DNA of 64,000 nt from Populus alba (lineage: Eukaryota > Streptophyta > Magnoliopsida > Malpighiales > Salicaceae): positions 19,023,584-19,087,583 of the forward strand of contig NC_133300.1 in the NCBI RefSeq assembly GCF_005239225.2, written 5' to 3'. This document shows positions 1 to 11,427 of this stretch, piece by piece. Both the position numbers and the translations under genes were made by a program. Under the pieces are notes generated by a model that did no database searches, was not told the DNA's origin, and saw only the letters and a list, made by a program, of their open reading frames with translations. Numbering within the stretch: the stretch's first letter is position 1; the number at the start of each line of letters is the position of its first letter.

Positions 1-483
1 ATTTCTGATCATTCCCCTTCAACTATGTAAAGTGAAGAGACATGATGCTTTAATTTAATTTGGAAAATTAATGATTGTTCAATTAATTACTCTTCGGTTT
101 CATTTCTCAAGAGGTTTCCACTTTCCCTCTTTCGTTGTTTTGGCTCGAACACACACAAACATAAGGGAGAAGATGACATGGTTGATGGGATAGATAATTT
201 TTTCTCTCCCTTTTTTTGGTTCGCCGAGAAACATATGGGTAACGAAATATAAAGGTTCAAAAATAGTGTTGGGCAACCCGCAAGACTAGAAATAAAGCGT
301 TGGGACTAGGTTTTCATTTTATACCAATTTCTTAAGTTCTCGTTTATGATTTTACTTTAGTACTAGAGTTCAGTGGTAGAGCCTAAAGCCTGAATCAACT
401 TAGCTTCGAAGCATGAAATTCACTCATATGCGAGGTGCAGAACGGGTAACAAAGTCATCTCCCGTCTGAAAATAAGTTTCGAA
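1..483. other. Intergenic, 3' flank of GDSL pseudogene
   Basis: No coding region is visible. The part from about 360 to 483 matches the DNA directly downstream of the two intact GDSL genes (4810-4928 and 9030-9147), so the tandem duplication unit reaches past the stop codon by about 120 bases. Confidence 0.6.
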
Positions 484-2213
484 CTATTTCTCGAACAGTG
501 TCTTCAGGTTGTAAGGCTTGACGATTTTACGACTCCCATCCCACATTAGCTTTGCAAATTGATAGTTGGCCTTTTCGGTTGGATGAATTCCATCAAAGAA
601 GAAATATTCGCTAACGTTATCGCACAGTTGGTATACTTTCAGGCCGCAAGTAACCATGGTGCCTCTCAATGGACCACTGCCACAGCATACCATTTTCACC
701 TCTTCGAAAGTTTCACACAAAAATGTGAAATTGGAATCAGATAGTCCTCACATCATATCAGCAGATAAAGGAAACAATGTCAGCTAGAGGCTTCACCATA
801 TTATGAAGGGTTATTGAAAATTGCAGTTGCTACAGTGTAGGCATCAAAAATTGAATAAGTATATCCTTTTAGTTGACTCTTCTTAAGCTCTTTCAGAGCT
901 TTATGGAGTGCTCTGTTGTGTAGTTTTGCAAGCAACCAGAGCCACCTGTTCTGACTATTTCTAGTGCTCGAGAGATTGGTGGACAACCTAAAGGAAGCAA
1001 CTTTGATAGGCCAAATTTCCTCCCCCTATCTCATAAATTTCCTGATACACCAAAATTAATGCAATCTTAGTTTGATGAACTTGGGGAAAAAAATGAAATG
1101 AAGAATTAATTCATATGGTCGGAACATGTTAATTACTTGGATCACGGATGTTATGTTGCCAATAACCATCTTGACATACTCCTTTTTGGAGTAGGATTGA
1201 AGCAGAGTGGAGTTTGTGATGAAAGGTACCAAGTAGTCGTTGCTTCCAATGCTGAACATGTAAACAGCTTTGGATAACAATGTCTTGACTTCTGAAGTTC
1301 CTAGTTTTTGCCTTAGCTGCTTCTCGATATTCTTGAAATTACGTAATTGAGTTTTAAGGCCCATAATCTATGAAGGAACAAGCGGGAAAAATGAAAAACA
1401 AATATAGTATAAGTAATCATGCAACTTAAGAGATGGATAACTTTATATGAATTCAGGTTTATGCACACAGATTTACTTAAGCTAAATCCAGTCCAACAGG
1501 TAGGAAAAATTTAGCAATGGAGCACATACCGGTCCTTGATTATTTTCAACGAGAGCACCAGCTCCCCCTGATGCAAAGTTGACTCCATTTGTGAATTGAT
1601 GGTTGCCGGGTTGTAAATATAGTGGAATTAATGGTAGCTTTGCAAATTCAGCTGCATCAAAGTTACAAGAATCATTTTGCCAAAAACATATTGTGTCAGT
1701 ATTTGAGTCTTAGACTTGGGAGTCTTTAAATTAAAAATACAAACAAGGCCCCCAAAACTTCAGTTAATTTACTTTGACGTAATTTTATTTTATTTTATTA
1801 TATCATAGTTAATCATAAAAACAACCCAACAGATTAATTCGATTACCCGCTAATCCGTGATATGGAAATTCAATAATATATATATATCCAACAATCTATT
1901 TCAAAACAGAAAGAAACGAGCAGAAATTAAAAAGGGAGAAGAAAAATTGCAAAGTATTGTACTTACCAATAAAATCTGGAATTAATCGACCATCACTAAC
2001 CCTTCCTGTGGGATGCTTAAAATATGTCTCTCCATATGGAAAGATATTTGATTTGGGAATGTTAGCGTTGAGATAAATATTATTCCCAGCATCATAAAGG
2101 GAATCTCCGAAGATAAACAAAGCATCATGAGAGTAACTGCGGCAGCTTGCTGGGACTAGAAAACTTGCACAGAGCACCAAGAAACATAAAATGTTGGCCC
2201 TTGAACTCCCCAT
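484..2213 (-). pseudogene. GDSL esterase/lipase pseudogene (tandem copy 1)
   Basis: This is the first of three tandem GDSL copies, aligned by eye to the intact ones. Exon remnants are 2213-1967, 1651-1530, 1367-1137, 1041-797 and about 711-484. Exons 1-3 keep open frames, including the signal peptide, the GDSLYDAGNN block, the GGAGAL block and IGSNDY. Three lesions break it. Exon 4 lacks 19 bases near 925, shifting the frame. A TAA near 805 replaces the Lys codon of the NNPSKYG stretch. The AG acceptor of exon 5 near 711 is changed (AAGG to AAAC). Exon 5 still reads to the usual stop and keeps DGIHPT with the Asp/His pair. Because the lesions are independent and all in the 3' half, a working enzyme is very unlikely. 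A truncated transcript is possible. Confidence 0.88.
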
Positions 2214-2590
2214 GTTTCTAGTGCTTCACTCTCTATTAACTCTGATCCTCAATCTCCCCTATAATACGTAGACAAAAACTAAGTGAGCAATGGTACGGTG
2301 GTTCTGAAATAGTTTCTGTTGGCCGCTTCTGGTCAGTATGGAAGAGGAGTTGCTGCTGGTTTTGGGTTGATGGTTGTTTGTGGGTAAATTCGGGCGGAGA
2401 TGATTTTTCTCGTCGGGGATTAAAGTTCTAGAGGCTGGGTGGTGTTTTGTGGATGAGTTGGTGTTGAGTGAGGTTGTTGATTTGGCGGGAGCTGTGAGAG
2501 GAAGGAGTTTCTGAAGTTTCAATGGCATCCATGGATCTTGGTCAAAGAGAAACGAAAGGGGGCGGCTTTTGTCCTGGTTTTGAACTTTTT
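2214..2590 (-). promoter_or_regulatory. 5' flank shared by GDSL copies 1 and 2
   Basis: The DNA just upstream of the pseudogene start matches that upstream of intact copy 2 (6910-7260) almost base for base, including the tract near 2340-2470 rich in GGTTGTTG/GGGTGGTG. The upstream region was therefore part of the duplication. Short minus-strand ORFs here (for example 2259-2528) are not supported as genes. The match ends at an insertion that begins near 2590. Confidence 0.5.
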
Positions 2591-3412
2591 AGGCTCTTTG
2601 CAGGGTGAATTTTTTTTAGAAAATAAATTTTAAGAAAAGTAAATTTTTAAAAAGTGAATTCAGAAAAGTATTTTTCAAATGTTTGGTAGTATTATGGAAA
2701 ACACTTTCTAGTGTTTGGTTGTATTATGAAAAATGAACTGGAAAATAATTTATTAATAAATTAATTTTTTTAAAAAATTTATCTAATATATATAAAATAT
2801 TTAATTACTTACAATAAAAAAAAATAAAATCTAAAATGTATAATGATTAATTTTTTTTATTATATTCTATATTTATACATAGCTTATTTTATAAAATATA
2901 ATTATATATATCATATCATATTATAAATAAATAAGCTTGTGAAATATTTTTTGCTATTCCATGAAACCATTTATAATTTTATTACGTACGAAATACATCC
3001 GACAAAAAATATAGTTTTAATAATATTTTTAGCATGTAATAAAATTGGATAAAATATTAAGGTATAAAATTCACTCTAAACTATTTTTTTTAAAATGTTA
3101 AAACTGCACTGTTCACTATTTTTTGAGTGAACAGTGTATGCAATACACTGTTCATGTTAATTGCACTGTTCATTGAACAGTGCAATTAACATGAACAATT
3201 ACAGAAAAAACAAGAAAACGCAGTATTGGCCCACGTCAAGAAAGTGTTTTGCAAGAATAAAAAGCGGAAAACACTTTTCTTATGTTAAACTTAACATTTT
3301 CCTTTGACCGGAATTGAATTTCCTTTAACTCACTTTCCATGTATTTGCCAAATATGGAAAAGTGAGGAAAATAGTTTCCAGGAAAATGAATTCCTAGAAA
3401 CAAACGGGGCCT
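2590..3412. mobile_element. hAT-like non-autonomous element (MITE)
   Basis: When the flanks of GDSL copies 1 and 2 are lined up, the DNA either side (ending near 2585 and resuming near 3413 with the TATGGTTTTCTATTG stretch) is continuous in copy 2 around 7215-7275. Copy 1 therefore carries an insertion of about 0.8 kb. It holds no coding region. Near its right end it has a perfect palindrome (3154-3194) built on GCACTGTTCATTGAACAGTGC. The same hairpin type occurs in the elements at 42-43.8 kb. The right edge contains AACAAACGGGGCC, like hAT MITE termini. Exact ends and target duplication could not be fixed. Confidence 0.55.
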
Positions 3413-3884
3413 TAGTAGATATTTGTTTTTTATGGTTTTCTATTGTTTCTTTTTTCTTTTTCTTTGTCTGTATTTTCTCTCTTTTTTTCCTCATATTTTT
3501 TCTCAAAATTTCCTTCTAATTTTCCCCTTGGAATTTTCTCTCCCCTTTTACTGGGAAACTAAGCCCCTCTATTTGTAATAAAAATGTTATCTTTCATTTT
3601 CAATTTTCAATTTTCAATTTTTAATCTTTAAATCAAAAATTAAAGAATATATATATAATTTCCAATTTTCAAATCAAATTTTTAAGTTGTATTTTATTGT
3701 ATTTTGAAAAAAAATCCAGAAATAAATTACAAAAATTATTCTCTCTTTATAATAATTACTATATAAAGACATTTAAAAAATCATTTCATTTAACTTTGTG
3801 TAGAAAAATTGTAAAAAAAACACAGGAAAAGAGGGATTTTCTTTAATGAAGGCTAAACATGGTGTCAAATAACGCCATGACTGA

Positions 3885-4600
3885 GCAAAAGAAAGTAATC
3901 AATTTGGGATCTAGATGAATAAAAATGAAAAAATCAACTTGTAATTTGTTGGATGAAAAATAAAATGATTAACTTGGATGATTCATTAAATGAAAAATAA
4001 AAGGATCAATTTTAAATATATATAAATAAAAACTCAACTTAAAATCTACATAAACAAAAATGACAGGATTAATTTAAGATCTTTTAATAAATAAAAAAAA
4101 AAGAGATTAACTTAGAATTCATGTTAATGAAGAGCTCAATTTGGGATCCATATAAATAAAAATAACGAGATCAACTTTGAATCTAATAAAAAAAAAATGA
4201 TCAATTTAGAATCCATGTAAATAAAATGATTAACTTGAAATCAACATAAATAAAAATAGTACGACCACCTTGGGATATGTTAGATAAAAATGAAAGCATC
4301 CACTTTGAATCCATGTAAATAAAATGATTAACCTTGAATCTATATAAACAAAAATAATTGGATGAACTTGAGATATGTTATATGTTGGATAAAAAGATGA
4401 ACATGCAATCCATGTAAATGAAGGGATTAACTTGGAATCCACACATAAGCAAAAATTATTGGATCATCATGGAATATCTTAGATAAAAGAATCTACTTGA
4501 AATTCATGTAAATAAAAGGACTGACTTGAGATCCACAAAAATAAAAATGAAACTATCAATTTAGGATCCAAATCTATTAAATGCTATTGGAAACAAAATT
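3885..4600. repeat. Degenerate tandem repeat, ~40-50 bp unit
   Basis: Some 14 or more diverged copies of a unit resembling GATCAACTTGGGATCCATGT followed by AAATAAAAATGA run head to tail. Units vary in length and sequence, so the array is old. A related array lies at 7665-8035 in the matching place beside GDSL copy 2, so the array was duplicated with the genes. ORFs across it are by-products of the repeat. Confidence 0.7.
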
Positions 4601-4640
4601 GACATCTGAACTATATACTTAACTTGAAAAATTGCCAATT

Positions 4641-4724
4641 GAACTTCAGAACCTCCTTCCTCTCAAATCAAAAACCCCTCTCAACACCAACTCATCCATA
4701 AAGCACCACCCAACCTCTAGAACA
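4641..4724. repeat. Inverted fragment of the GDSL 5' flank
   Basis: Read on the minus strand, this stretch matches 2429-2520 upstream of GDSL copy 1, with a gap of about a dozen bases. The shared core is CAACACCAACTCATCCA followed by the CACCACCCA tract. It is a small piece of the upstream region, inverted and placed downstream of GDSL copy 2. Confidence 0.65.
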
Positions 4725-4928
4725 ACTTGAGATCCACATAAACAAAAATTACAAGATTAACTAAGGATTTGTTGGATGACACAAATACAATTCAAGCAAT
4801 TCAATTCTAGAGTTCAGTGCTAGAGTCTAAGGCCTGAATCAACTTGGCTTTGAAGCATGAAATTGAGTCATATTCGAGGTGCAGAACGGGTAATCAAAGT
4901 CATCTCCTGTCTGGGAATAAGTTTCGAA

Positions 4929-6909
4929 CTATTTCTCGAACAGTGTCTTCAGGTTGTAAGGCTTGACGATTTTAGGACTCCCATCCCACATTAGCTTTGC
5001 AAACTGATAGTTCGCCTTTTCGGTTGGATGAATTCCATCAAAGAAGAAATATTCGCTAACGTTATCGCACAGTTGGTATACTTTCTGGCCGCAAGTAATG
5101 GAAGCTCTCAATGGACCACTGCCACAGCATGCCATTTTCACCTCTTCGAAACCTTCACACAAAAATGTGAAAATGGAATCAGATAGTCCTCACATCATAT
5201 CAGCAGATAAAGGAAACTCTGTAAGCTATAGGCTTCACCATATTTTGAAGGGTTATTGAAAATTGCAGTTCCTGCAGTGTAGGCATCAAAAATTGAATAA
5301 GTACATCCTTCTAGTTGGCTCTTAAGCTCTTTGAGAGCTTTAGGGAGTGCTCTGTTGTGTAGTTTTGAAAGCACTGTAACTTCTTCCATGCAGCCAGAGC
5401 CACCTGTTCTGACTATTTCTAGTGCTCGAGAGATTGGTGGACAACCTAAAGGAAGCAACTTTGATAGCCCAAATTTCCTTCCCCCTATCTTATAAATTTC
5501 CTGAGACACCAAAATTAATGCAATCTTAGTTTGATGAACTTGGGGAAGAAAATGAAACAAAGAATTAATTCATATGGTGTTAACATGTTAATTACTTGGA
5601 TCACGGTTGTTATGTTGCCAATAACCATCTTGACATACTCCTTTTTGGAGTAGGATTGAAGCACAGTGGAGTTTGACGTGAAAGGTACCATGTAGTCGTT
5701 AGTTCCAATGCTGAAGATGTAAACAGCTGTGGATAACAAAGTCTTGACTTCTGAAGCTCCTAGTTTTTGCCTTAGCTGCTTCTCCATATTCTTGAAATTA
5801 CTTAATTGAGTTTTAAGGTCCATAATCTATGAAGGAACAAGCGGGAAAAATGAAAAAAAAATATATAGTATAAGCAATCATGCAACTTAAGAGATGGATA
5901 ACTTTATATGAATTCAGGTTTATGCACACAGATTTATTCAAGCTAAATCCTGTCCAACAGGCAGGAAAAATTTAGCAATGGAGCACATACCAGTCCTTGA
6001 TTAGTTTCAACGAGCGCACCAGCTCCCCCTGATGCAAAGTTGACTCCATCTGTGAAATGATGGTTGCCGGGTTGTAAATATAGTGGAATTAATGGTAGCT
6101 TTGCAAATTCAGCTGGAACAAAGTTCAAGAATCATTTTGCCAGAAACATATCGTGTCAGTAATAATAAGTTGTAAAGAACAAACAAAAACGAACTAGATT
6201 TGAAGGATGCGGTTGGAATTGGGCGTGGCATGTAGACTTGCTTTGAAGGAACCTTGGCCCTCCAAATTTTTCATAAAGCTGCTTAGACTTGGGAGTCTTT
6301 AAATTAAAAATACAAACAGGGCACCCATATCTCCAGTTATTTTACCTTGACCTAATGTATAAATCCTGGTAATTTTCTCACGGGCCCCCATGTTTTTGTA
6401 TGATAAGAGAGACAGTACGAATCCTCAATATGTTCCTTGATCAAATCTTTCCCTCAATATCTACTTATTCTCCATAATACATTCAGCTTCATTTTTTTTC
6501 CTACAATTTTTAGAGTATTTTTTCACAAGTCAAACCAGTCATTAATTGGCTTATGAGAAAAGAATCTATTAATTAACTAGTGATCAATATAGAAATTCAA
6601 AACAGAAAGAAAAGAGCAGAAATTAAAAAGGGAGAAGAAAAATTGCAAAGTACTGTACTTACAAATAAAATCTGGAATTAATCGACCATCACTAGCCCTT
6701 CCTGTGGGATGCTTAAAATATGTCTCTCCATATGGAAAGATATTTAGTTTGGGAATGTTAGTGTTGAGATAGATATTATTCCCAGCATCATAAAAGGAAT
6801 CTCCGAAGATAAATAAAGCACCATGAGAGTAACTGTGGCAGCTTGCTGGGACTAGAAAACTTGCACAGAGCACCAAGAAACATAAAATGTTGGACCTTGA
6901 TCTCCCCAT
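4929..6909 (-). CDS. GDSL esterase/lipase, GLIP type (tandem copy 2)
   Basis: Predicted secreted GDSL-family esterase/lipase of 361 aa, close to the family's usual 350-380. Exons: 6909-6663, 6112-5991, 5826-5596, 5500-5239, 5152-4929, with GT-AG introns and matching phases. Residues 1-26 form a signal peptide (LCFLVLCASFLVPASC core). The nucleophile block reads FGDSFYDAGNN, with Phe where the family name-giving Leu stands. It is followed by NFASGGAGAL (block II Gly), GTNDY (block III Asn) and DGIHPT (catalytic Asp and His) near the C terminus. By homology it should hydrolyse acyl esters in the apoplast; GLIP1-like members in Arabidopsis act in defence, but the substrate here is unknown. Intron 1 (550 bp) is about 380 bp longer than in copy 3. 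Coding sequence is nearly identical to copy 3. Confidence 0.88.
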
Positions 6910-7265
6910 GTTTCTAGTTCTTCACTCTCTATCAACTCTGATCCTCAATCTCCCTATAATACGTAGACAAAAACTAAGTGAGCAATGGTACGGTGGGTCT
7001 GTAATAGTTTCTGTTGGCTGCTTCTGGTCAGTGGGGAAGAGGAGTTGCTGCTGGTTTTGGGTTGATTGTTGTTTGTGGGTAAATTCGGGCGGAAATGATT
7101 TTTCTCGTCGGGGATTAAGGCTCTAGAGGCTGGGTGGTGTTTTGTGGATGAGTTGGTGTTGAGTGGAGCATTCATGGATTCTGGACCCTGGTCAAAGAAA
7201 AACGAAAGGGGGCGGCTTTTTTTCTTGTTTTTAGTACATAAGATTTTTTTTTTTCTTAATGGTTT
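6910..7265 (-). promoter_or_regulatory. 5' flank of GDSL copy 2
   Basis: Upstream DNA of intact copy 2. It matches the flank of the pseudogene (2214-2590) but, beyond about 45 bases from the ATG, not that of copy 3. No clear TATA box was identified. A T-rich, C-rich stretch follows at 7200-7400. Confidence 0.45.
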
Positions 7266-7664
7266 TCTATTGTTTCGTTTTCTTTTTCTGTTTCTGTGTT
7301 TTCTCTCTAGGCTCTCATCAATCTCTTCTCTCATTTTTTCCTCATATTCTTTCTCAAAATTTTCTTTTGATTTTCCCCTTGGAGTTTTCTCTCCCCCTTT
7401 ACTCCGAAACTAAGCCCCTCTATCTTTTGTTTTCAAACCTTTTCGATTTTAAATTTTTAATCTTTAAATAAAAAATTTAAAAATAAGACAAGTTTTGACA
7501 ATTGTCCTCTCTTCACAATACTCACTATATACAGAATTTTAAAAAATCTTTTTCATTTAACTTTATGTAGAAAAATTATACAGAAAAAAAATATATATCA
7601 CATTAAAAGAGGGATTTTCTTTCTTGAAAGCTACACATGGTGTCTAATAATGCCACAGTAGAGC

Positions 7665-8035
7665 AAAAGAAAATGATCAATTTGATATCCACACAAACAA
7701 GATTAACAAGATTAACTTGGGATTTGTTGGATGAGAAATGAAAAGATCAATTTTGAATCCATATAAATAAAAAGATCAACTTGAGATGATCCATCATATG
7801 AGAAATAAAAGGATTGACTTGTAATCCATATAAATAAAGGAATCAACTTGAAGTTTATACAAACAAAAACAATATGATCAACTTGGGATCTCTCAGATAA
7901 GAAATGATATGATCAGCTTAAGATCCATGTAAATGAAGGGCTCAACTTGGGATACACATAAATAAAAATGACAGGATTAACTTGGGATTCGTCAGATAAA
8001 GAATGAAATAATCAAATTGGGATCAAAATCTATTA
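7665..8035. repeat. Degenerate tandem repeat (second array)
   Basis: Same unit type as at 3885-4600 (GATCAACTTGGGAT core with AAATAAAAATGA), about eight diverged copies. It lies in the corresponding place relative to GDSL copy 2 and supports a segmental duplication that included flanking repeats. Confidence 0.65.
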
Positions 8036-8094
8036 AATGCTATGGAAAAGAAAACTGTCATCGAAATTATAGACTTCACTTGAAAAATTGCCAA

Positions 8095-8660
8095 TTGAAA
8101 AAAAAATTCCATCCAAGTGATGGAATTTACTCTATGGAAAATTTAAAAGAAAATTATTCTTGACATCTTATTAATGAGTTTTTTTTAAAAATAAAATGTT
8201 TTTTAAGAAAAAAATTTCATTATATTGATGAACTTTACTTGAAATAAAAATGTGTTTTATGAGAAAATTATCACTGAATTGATGAGCTTTACTTGAATAA
8301 AAAACATAATTTGAGAAAAAAAATATAACATTAAGGAAATTTATTATTAAACTAATAGGCTTTACTTGAAATAAAAATATTATATAAAAAATAAATTACA
8401 ATCGAATTGATAGACTTTACTCTAAAATAAAATACTATTAAAAAGAAAATTGGAATTTAAATGATGAGCTTTACTTGAAACAAGATTCGAAGGAAAATTA
8501 TTGTTCATATTTGATTGATAAGCTATGCTTGAAAAGTTTCCATTTAAATAAAAGTTTCCATCGGGTTTTACTTGAAACCAAAAATTTATTTGAAAGAAAT
8601 TGTCATCAAACTAATATATTTTAGAGTTAATTAAAAATGATTTTGTCATCAAATTGATGG
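8095..8660. repeat. Degenerate tandem repeat, ~60-75 bp unit
   Basis: About eight copies of a loose unit with the core ATTGATGAGCTTTACTTGAA followed by an A-rich stretch and GAAAATTATCA. Copies are strongly diverged. This unit differs from the neighbouring GATCAACTTG array. No gene is supported here. Confidence 0.6.
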
Positions 8661-9147
8661 CTTCAAATGCAAGTATCATTCTTGGTTAAGCGTGAGACAA
8701 ACAGTCAAAATGAGAAACAAACAATAGTAAAAATAAAAGGATTGTCCAATTAATTGCTCGAACTTCCCCATGCCATCTTTAACCTCTAGTTCTAAATCAT
8801 GCATATTAGGGTCATTTATTTGCTTGAATTTAGCTTCAAAGGAGGCAATCTGGTTTTGAGCCCCTTTATACCTTTAATGATTTTTTGCGTAGAAGTTTGA
8901 TTTGCTTCTAGGATTGTCCCCAAGTGATATTGTTTCCTCAACAACTCAGAACTCATGATGAAGTTTTTCAAATTATCATAAGAAATTTTATTGTCCGATA
9001 CAAATACAATTCAAGCAATTCAAATCTAGAATTCAGTGGTAGAGTCTAAAGCCTGAATCAACTTGGCTTTGAAGCATGAAATTGAATCATATTCGAGGTG
9101 CAGAACGGGTAATCAAAGTCATCTCCTGTCTGGGAATAAGTTTCGAA
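8661..9147. other. Intergenic between GDSL copies 2 and 3
   Basis: AT-rich DNA without a supported gene. The last 150 bases (from about 8998) repeat the 3' flank of copy 2 (from about 4770), starting with GATACAAATACAATTCAAGC or its variant, which marks one edge of the duplication unit. Confidence 0.5.
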
Positions 9148-10752
9148 CTATTTCTCGAACAGTGTCTTCAGGTTGTAAGGCTTGACGATTTTAGGACTCC
9201 CATCCCACATTAGCTTTGCAAACTGATAGTTGGCCTTTTCGGTTGGATGAATTCCATCAAAGAATAAATATTCGCTAACGTTATCGCACAGTTGGTATAC
9301 TTTCTGGCCGCAAGTAATGGAAGCTCTCAATGGACCACTGCCACAGCATGCCATTTTCACCTCTTCGAAACCTTCACACAAAAATGTGAAAATGGAATCA
9401 GATAGTCCTCACATCATATCAGCAGATAAAGGAAACTCTGTAAGCTATAGGCTTCACCATATTTTGAAGGGTTATTGAAAATTGCAGTTCCTGCAGTGTA
9501 GGCATCAAAAATTGAATAAGTACATCCTTCTAGTTGGCTCTTAAGCTCTTTGAGAGCTTTAGGGAGTGCTCTGTTGTGTAGTTTTGAAAGCACTGTAACT
9601 TCTTCCATGCAGCCAGAGCCACCTGTTCTGACTATTTCTAGTGCTCGAGAGATTGGTGGACAACCTAAAGGAAGCAACTTTGATAGCCCAAATTTCCTTC
9701 CCCCTATCTTATAAATTTCCTGAGACACCAAAATTAATGCAATCTTAGTTTGATGAACTTGGGGAAGAAAATGAAACAAAGAATTAATTCATATGGTGTT
9801 AACATGTTAATTACTTGGATCACGGTTGTTATGTTGCCAATAACCATCTTGACATACTCCTTTTTGGAGTAGGATTGAAGCACAGTGGAGTTTGACGTGA
9901 AAGGTACCATGTAGTCGTTAGTTCCAATGCTGAAGATGTAAACAGCTGTGGATAACAATGTCTTAACTTCTGAATCTCCTAGTTTTTGCCTTAGCTGCTT
10001 CTCCATATTCTTGAAATTACTTAATTGAGTTTTAAGGTCCATAATCTATGAAGGAACAAGCGGGAAAAATGAAAAAAAACATATAGTATAAGTAATCATG
10101 CAACTTAAGAGATGGATAACTTTATATGAATTCAGGTTTATGCACACAGATTTAATTATTCAAGCTAAATCCAGTCCAACAGGCAGGAATGATTTAGCAA
10201 TAGAGCACATACCAGTCCTTGATTAGTTTCAACGAGAGCACCAGCTCCCCCTGATGCAAAGTTGACTCCATCTGTGAAATGATGGTTGCCGGGTTGTAAA
10301 TATAGTGGAATTAATGGTAGCTTTGCAAACTCAGCTGCAACAAAGTTACCAGAATCATTTTGCCAAAAACATATGGTGTCAGTAATAATAAGTTGTAAAG
10401 AAAAGAATCTATTAATTAACTAGTGATCAATATCGAGATTCAAAACAGAAAGAAAAGAGCAGAAATTAAAAAGGGAGAAGAAAAATTGCAAAGTACTGTA
10501 CTTACAAATAAAATCTGGAATTAATCGACCATCACTAGCCCTTCCTGTGGGATGCTTAAAATATGTCTCTCCATATGGAAAGATATTTAGTTTGGGAATG
10601 TTAGTGTTGAGATAGATATTATTCCCAGCATCATAAAAGGAATCTCCGAAGATAAATAAAGCACCATGAGAGTAACTGTGGCAGCTTGCTGGGACTAGAA
10701 AACTTGCACAGAGCACCAAGAAACATAAAATGTTGGACCTTGATCTCCCCAT
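9148..10752 (-). CDS. GDSL esterase/lipase, GLIP type (tandem copy 3)
   Basis: Intact 361-aa paralogue of copy 2, with exons 10752-10506, 10334-10213, 10045-9815, 9719-9458 and 9371-9148, all the same lengths as in copy 2. Signal peptide, FGDSFYDAGNN, GGAGAL, GTNDY and DGIHPT blocks are all present. Differences from copy 2 are few, for example LGDSEVK for LGASEVK and EYLFF for EYFFF. Intron 1 is only 171 bp. Beyond about 45 bases upstream of the ATG the sequence no longer matches copies 1 and 2, so this copy probably has its own promoter. Function is inferred only from the family: a secreted serine esterase of unknown substrate. Confidence 0.88.
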
Positions 10753-11105
10753 GTTTCTAGTTCTTCACTCTCTATTAACTCCGACCGTCAGTCTCCCCAT
10801 GTTCCTCGTACCATCTCTTATAGTATTCACCACGTAGCTCACAACTGTATGTGGTATTAGTAATATTGTTTTTTAATTCCTTAATCTTGCATGCCAAGAA
10901 ACTAGTCTTGCAAGCCAAGAAACTAGTTTTCTACATTAATTAATGCTTGCTTTAACAAACCTGCCAAGGAAACACATGAGATTAATTTATACCATATTTG
11001 AGAATGCCGTACTGAACTTTCGCCTTTAGTTGTTTTTTAAATACATGTTTATCTTGAAAAAACATTAAATAAAGTTATTTTTTAATGTTTTTTTATGATT
11101 TTGAT
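10753..11105. other. Upstream region of GDSL copy 3
   Basis: About 45 bases match the other copies, then the sequence is unique. It contains a short direct duplication near 10893-10930 (the CAAG.CAAGAAACTAGT motif occurs twice). No gene is visible. It may hold the promoter of copy 3. Confidence 0.4.
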
Positions 11106-11124
11106 ATTTTAATATTATTAAAAA

Positions 11125-11152
11125 TAATATATATATATATATATATATATAT
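11125..11152. repeat. (AT)n microsatellite
   Basis: Uninterrupted alternating AT run in AT-rich DNA. Confidence 0.9.
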
Positions 11153-11427
11153 TTTCTAGGAAAAAATATTTTTTAAAACATACCACATCACAATTTTAAA
11201 CATGTACTTACTCTTTCTATGATCCATAATGACTTGCGTTTACAAAATGGATTTTCTCATGCCACTACTGGTCTTGTTCAAAGATGGCTGCTGTAATCTG
11301 CAAAAGAGCTGTTTATAATTTTCTTTTTATTTTTTTTGTAATGAGGTGTTTGTGAGGTCAAATTAATTTGTACAGAGTTAGTTTTGTAATGTCTTGGATT
11401 ACGTATTATAACATTATTTTTTAGACT

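Noticed and set aside
4230..4442. Minus ORF with repeated hydrophobic FTWI/YIDSRLI-like stretches
   Set aside because: It is the translation of the degenerate tandem repeat, which explains the internal repetition.
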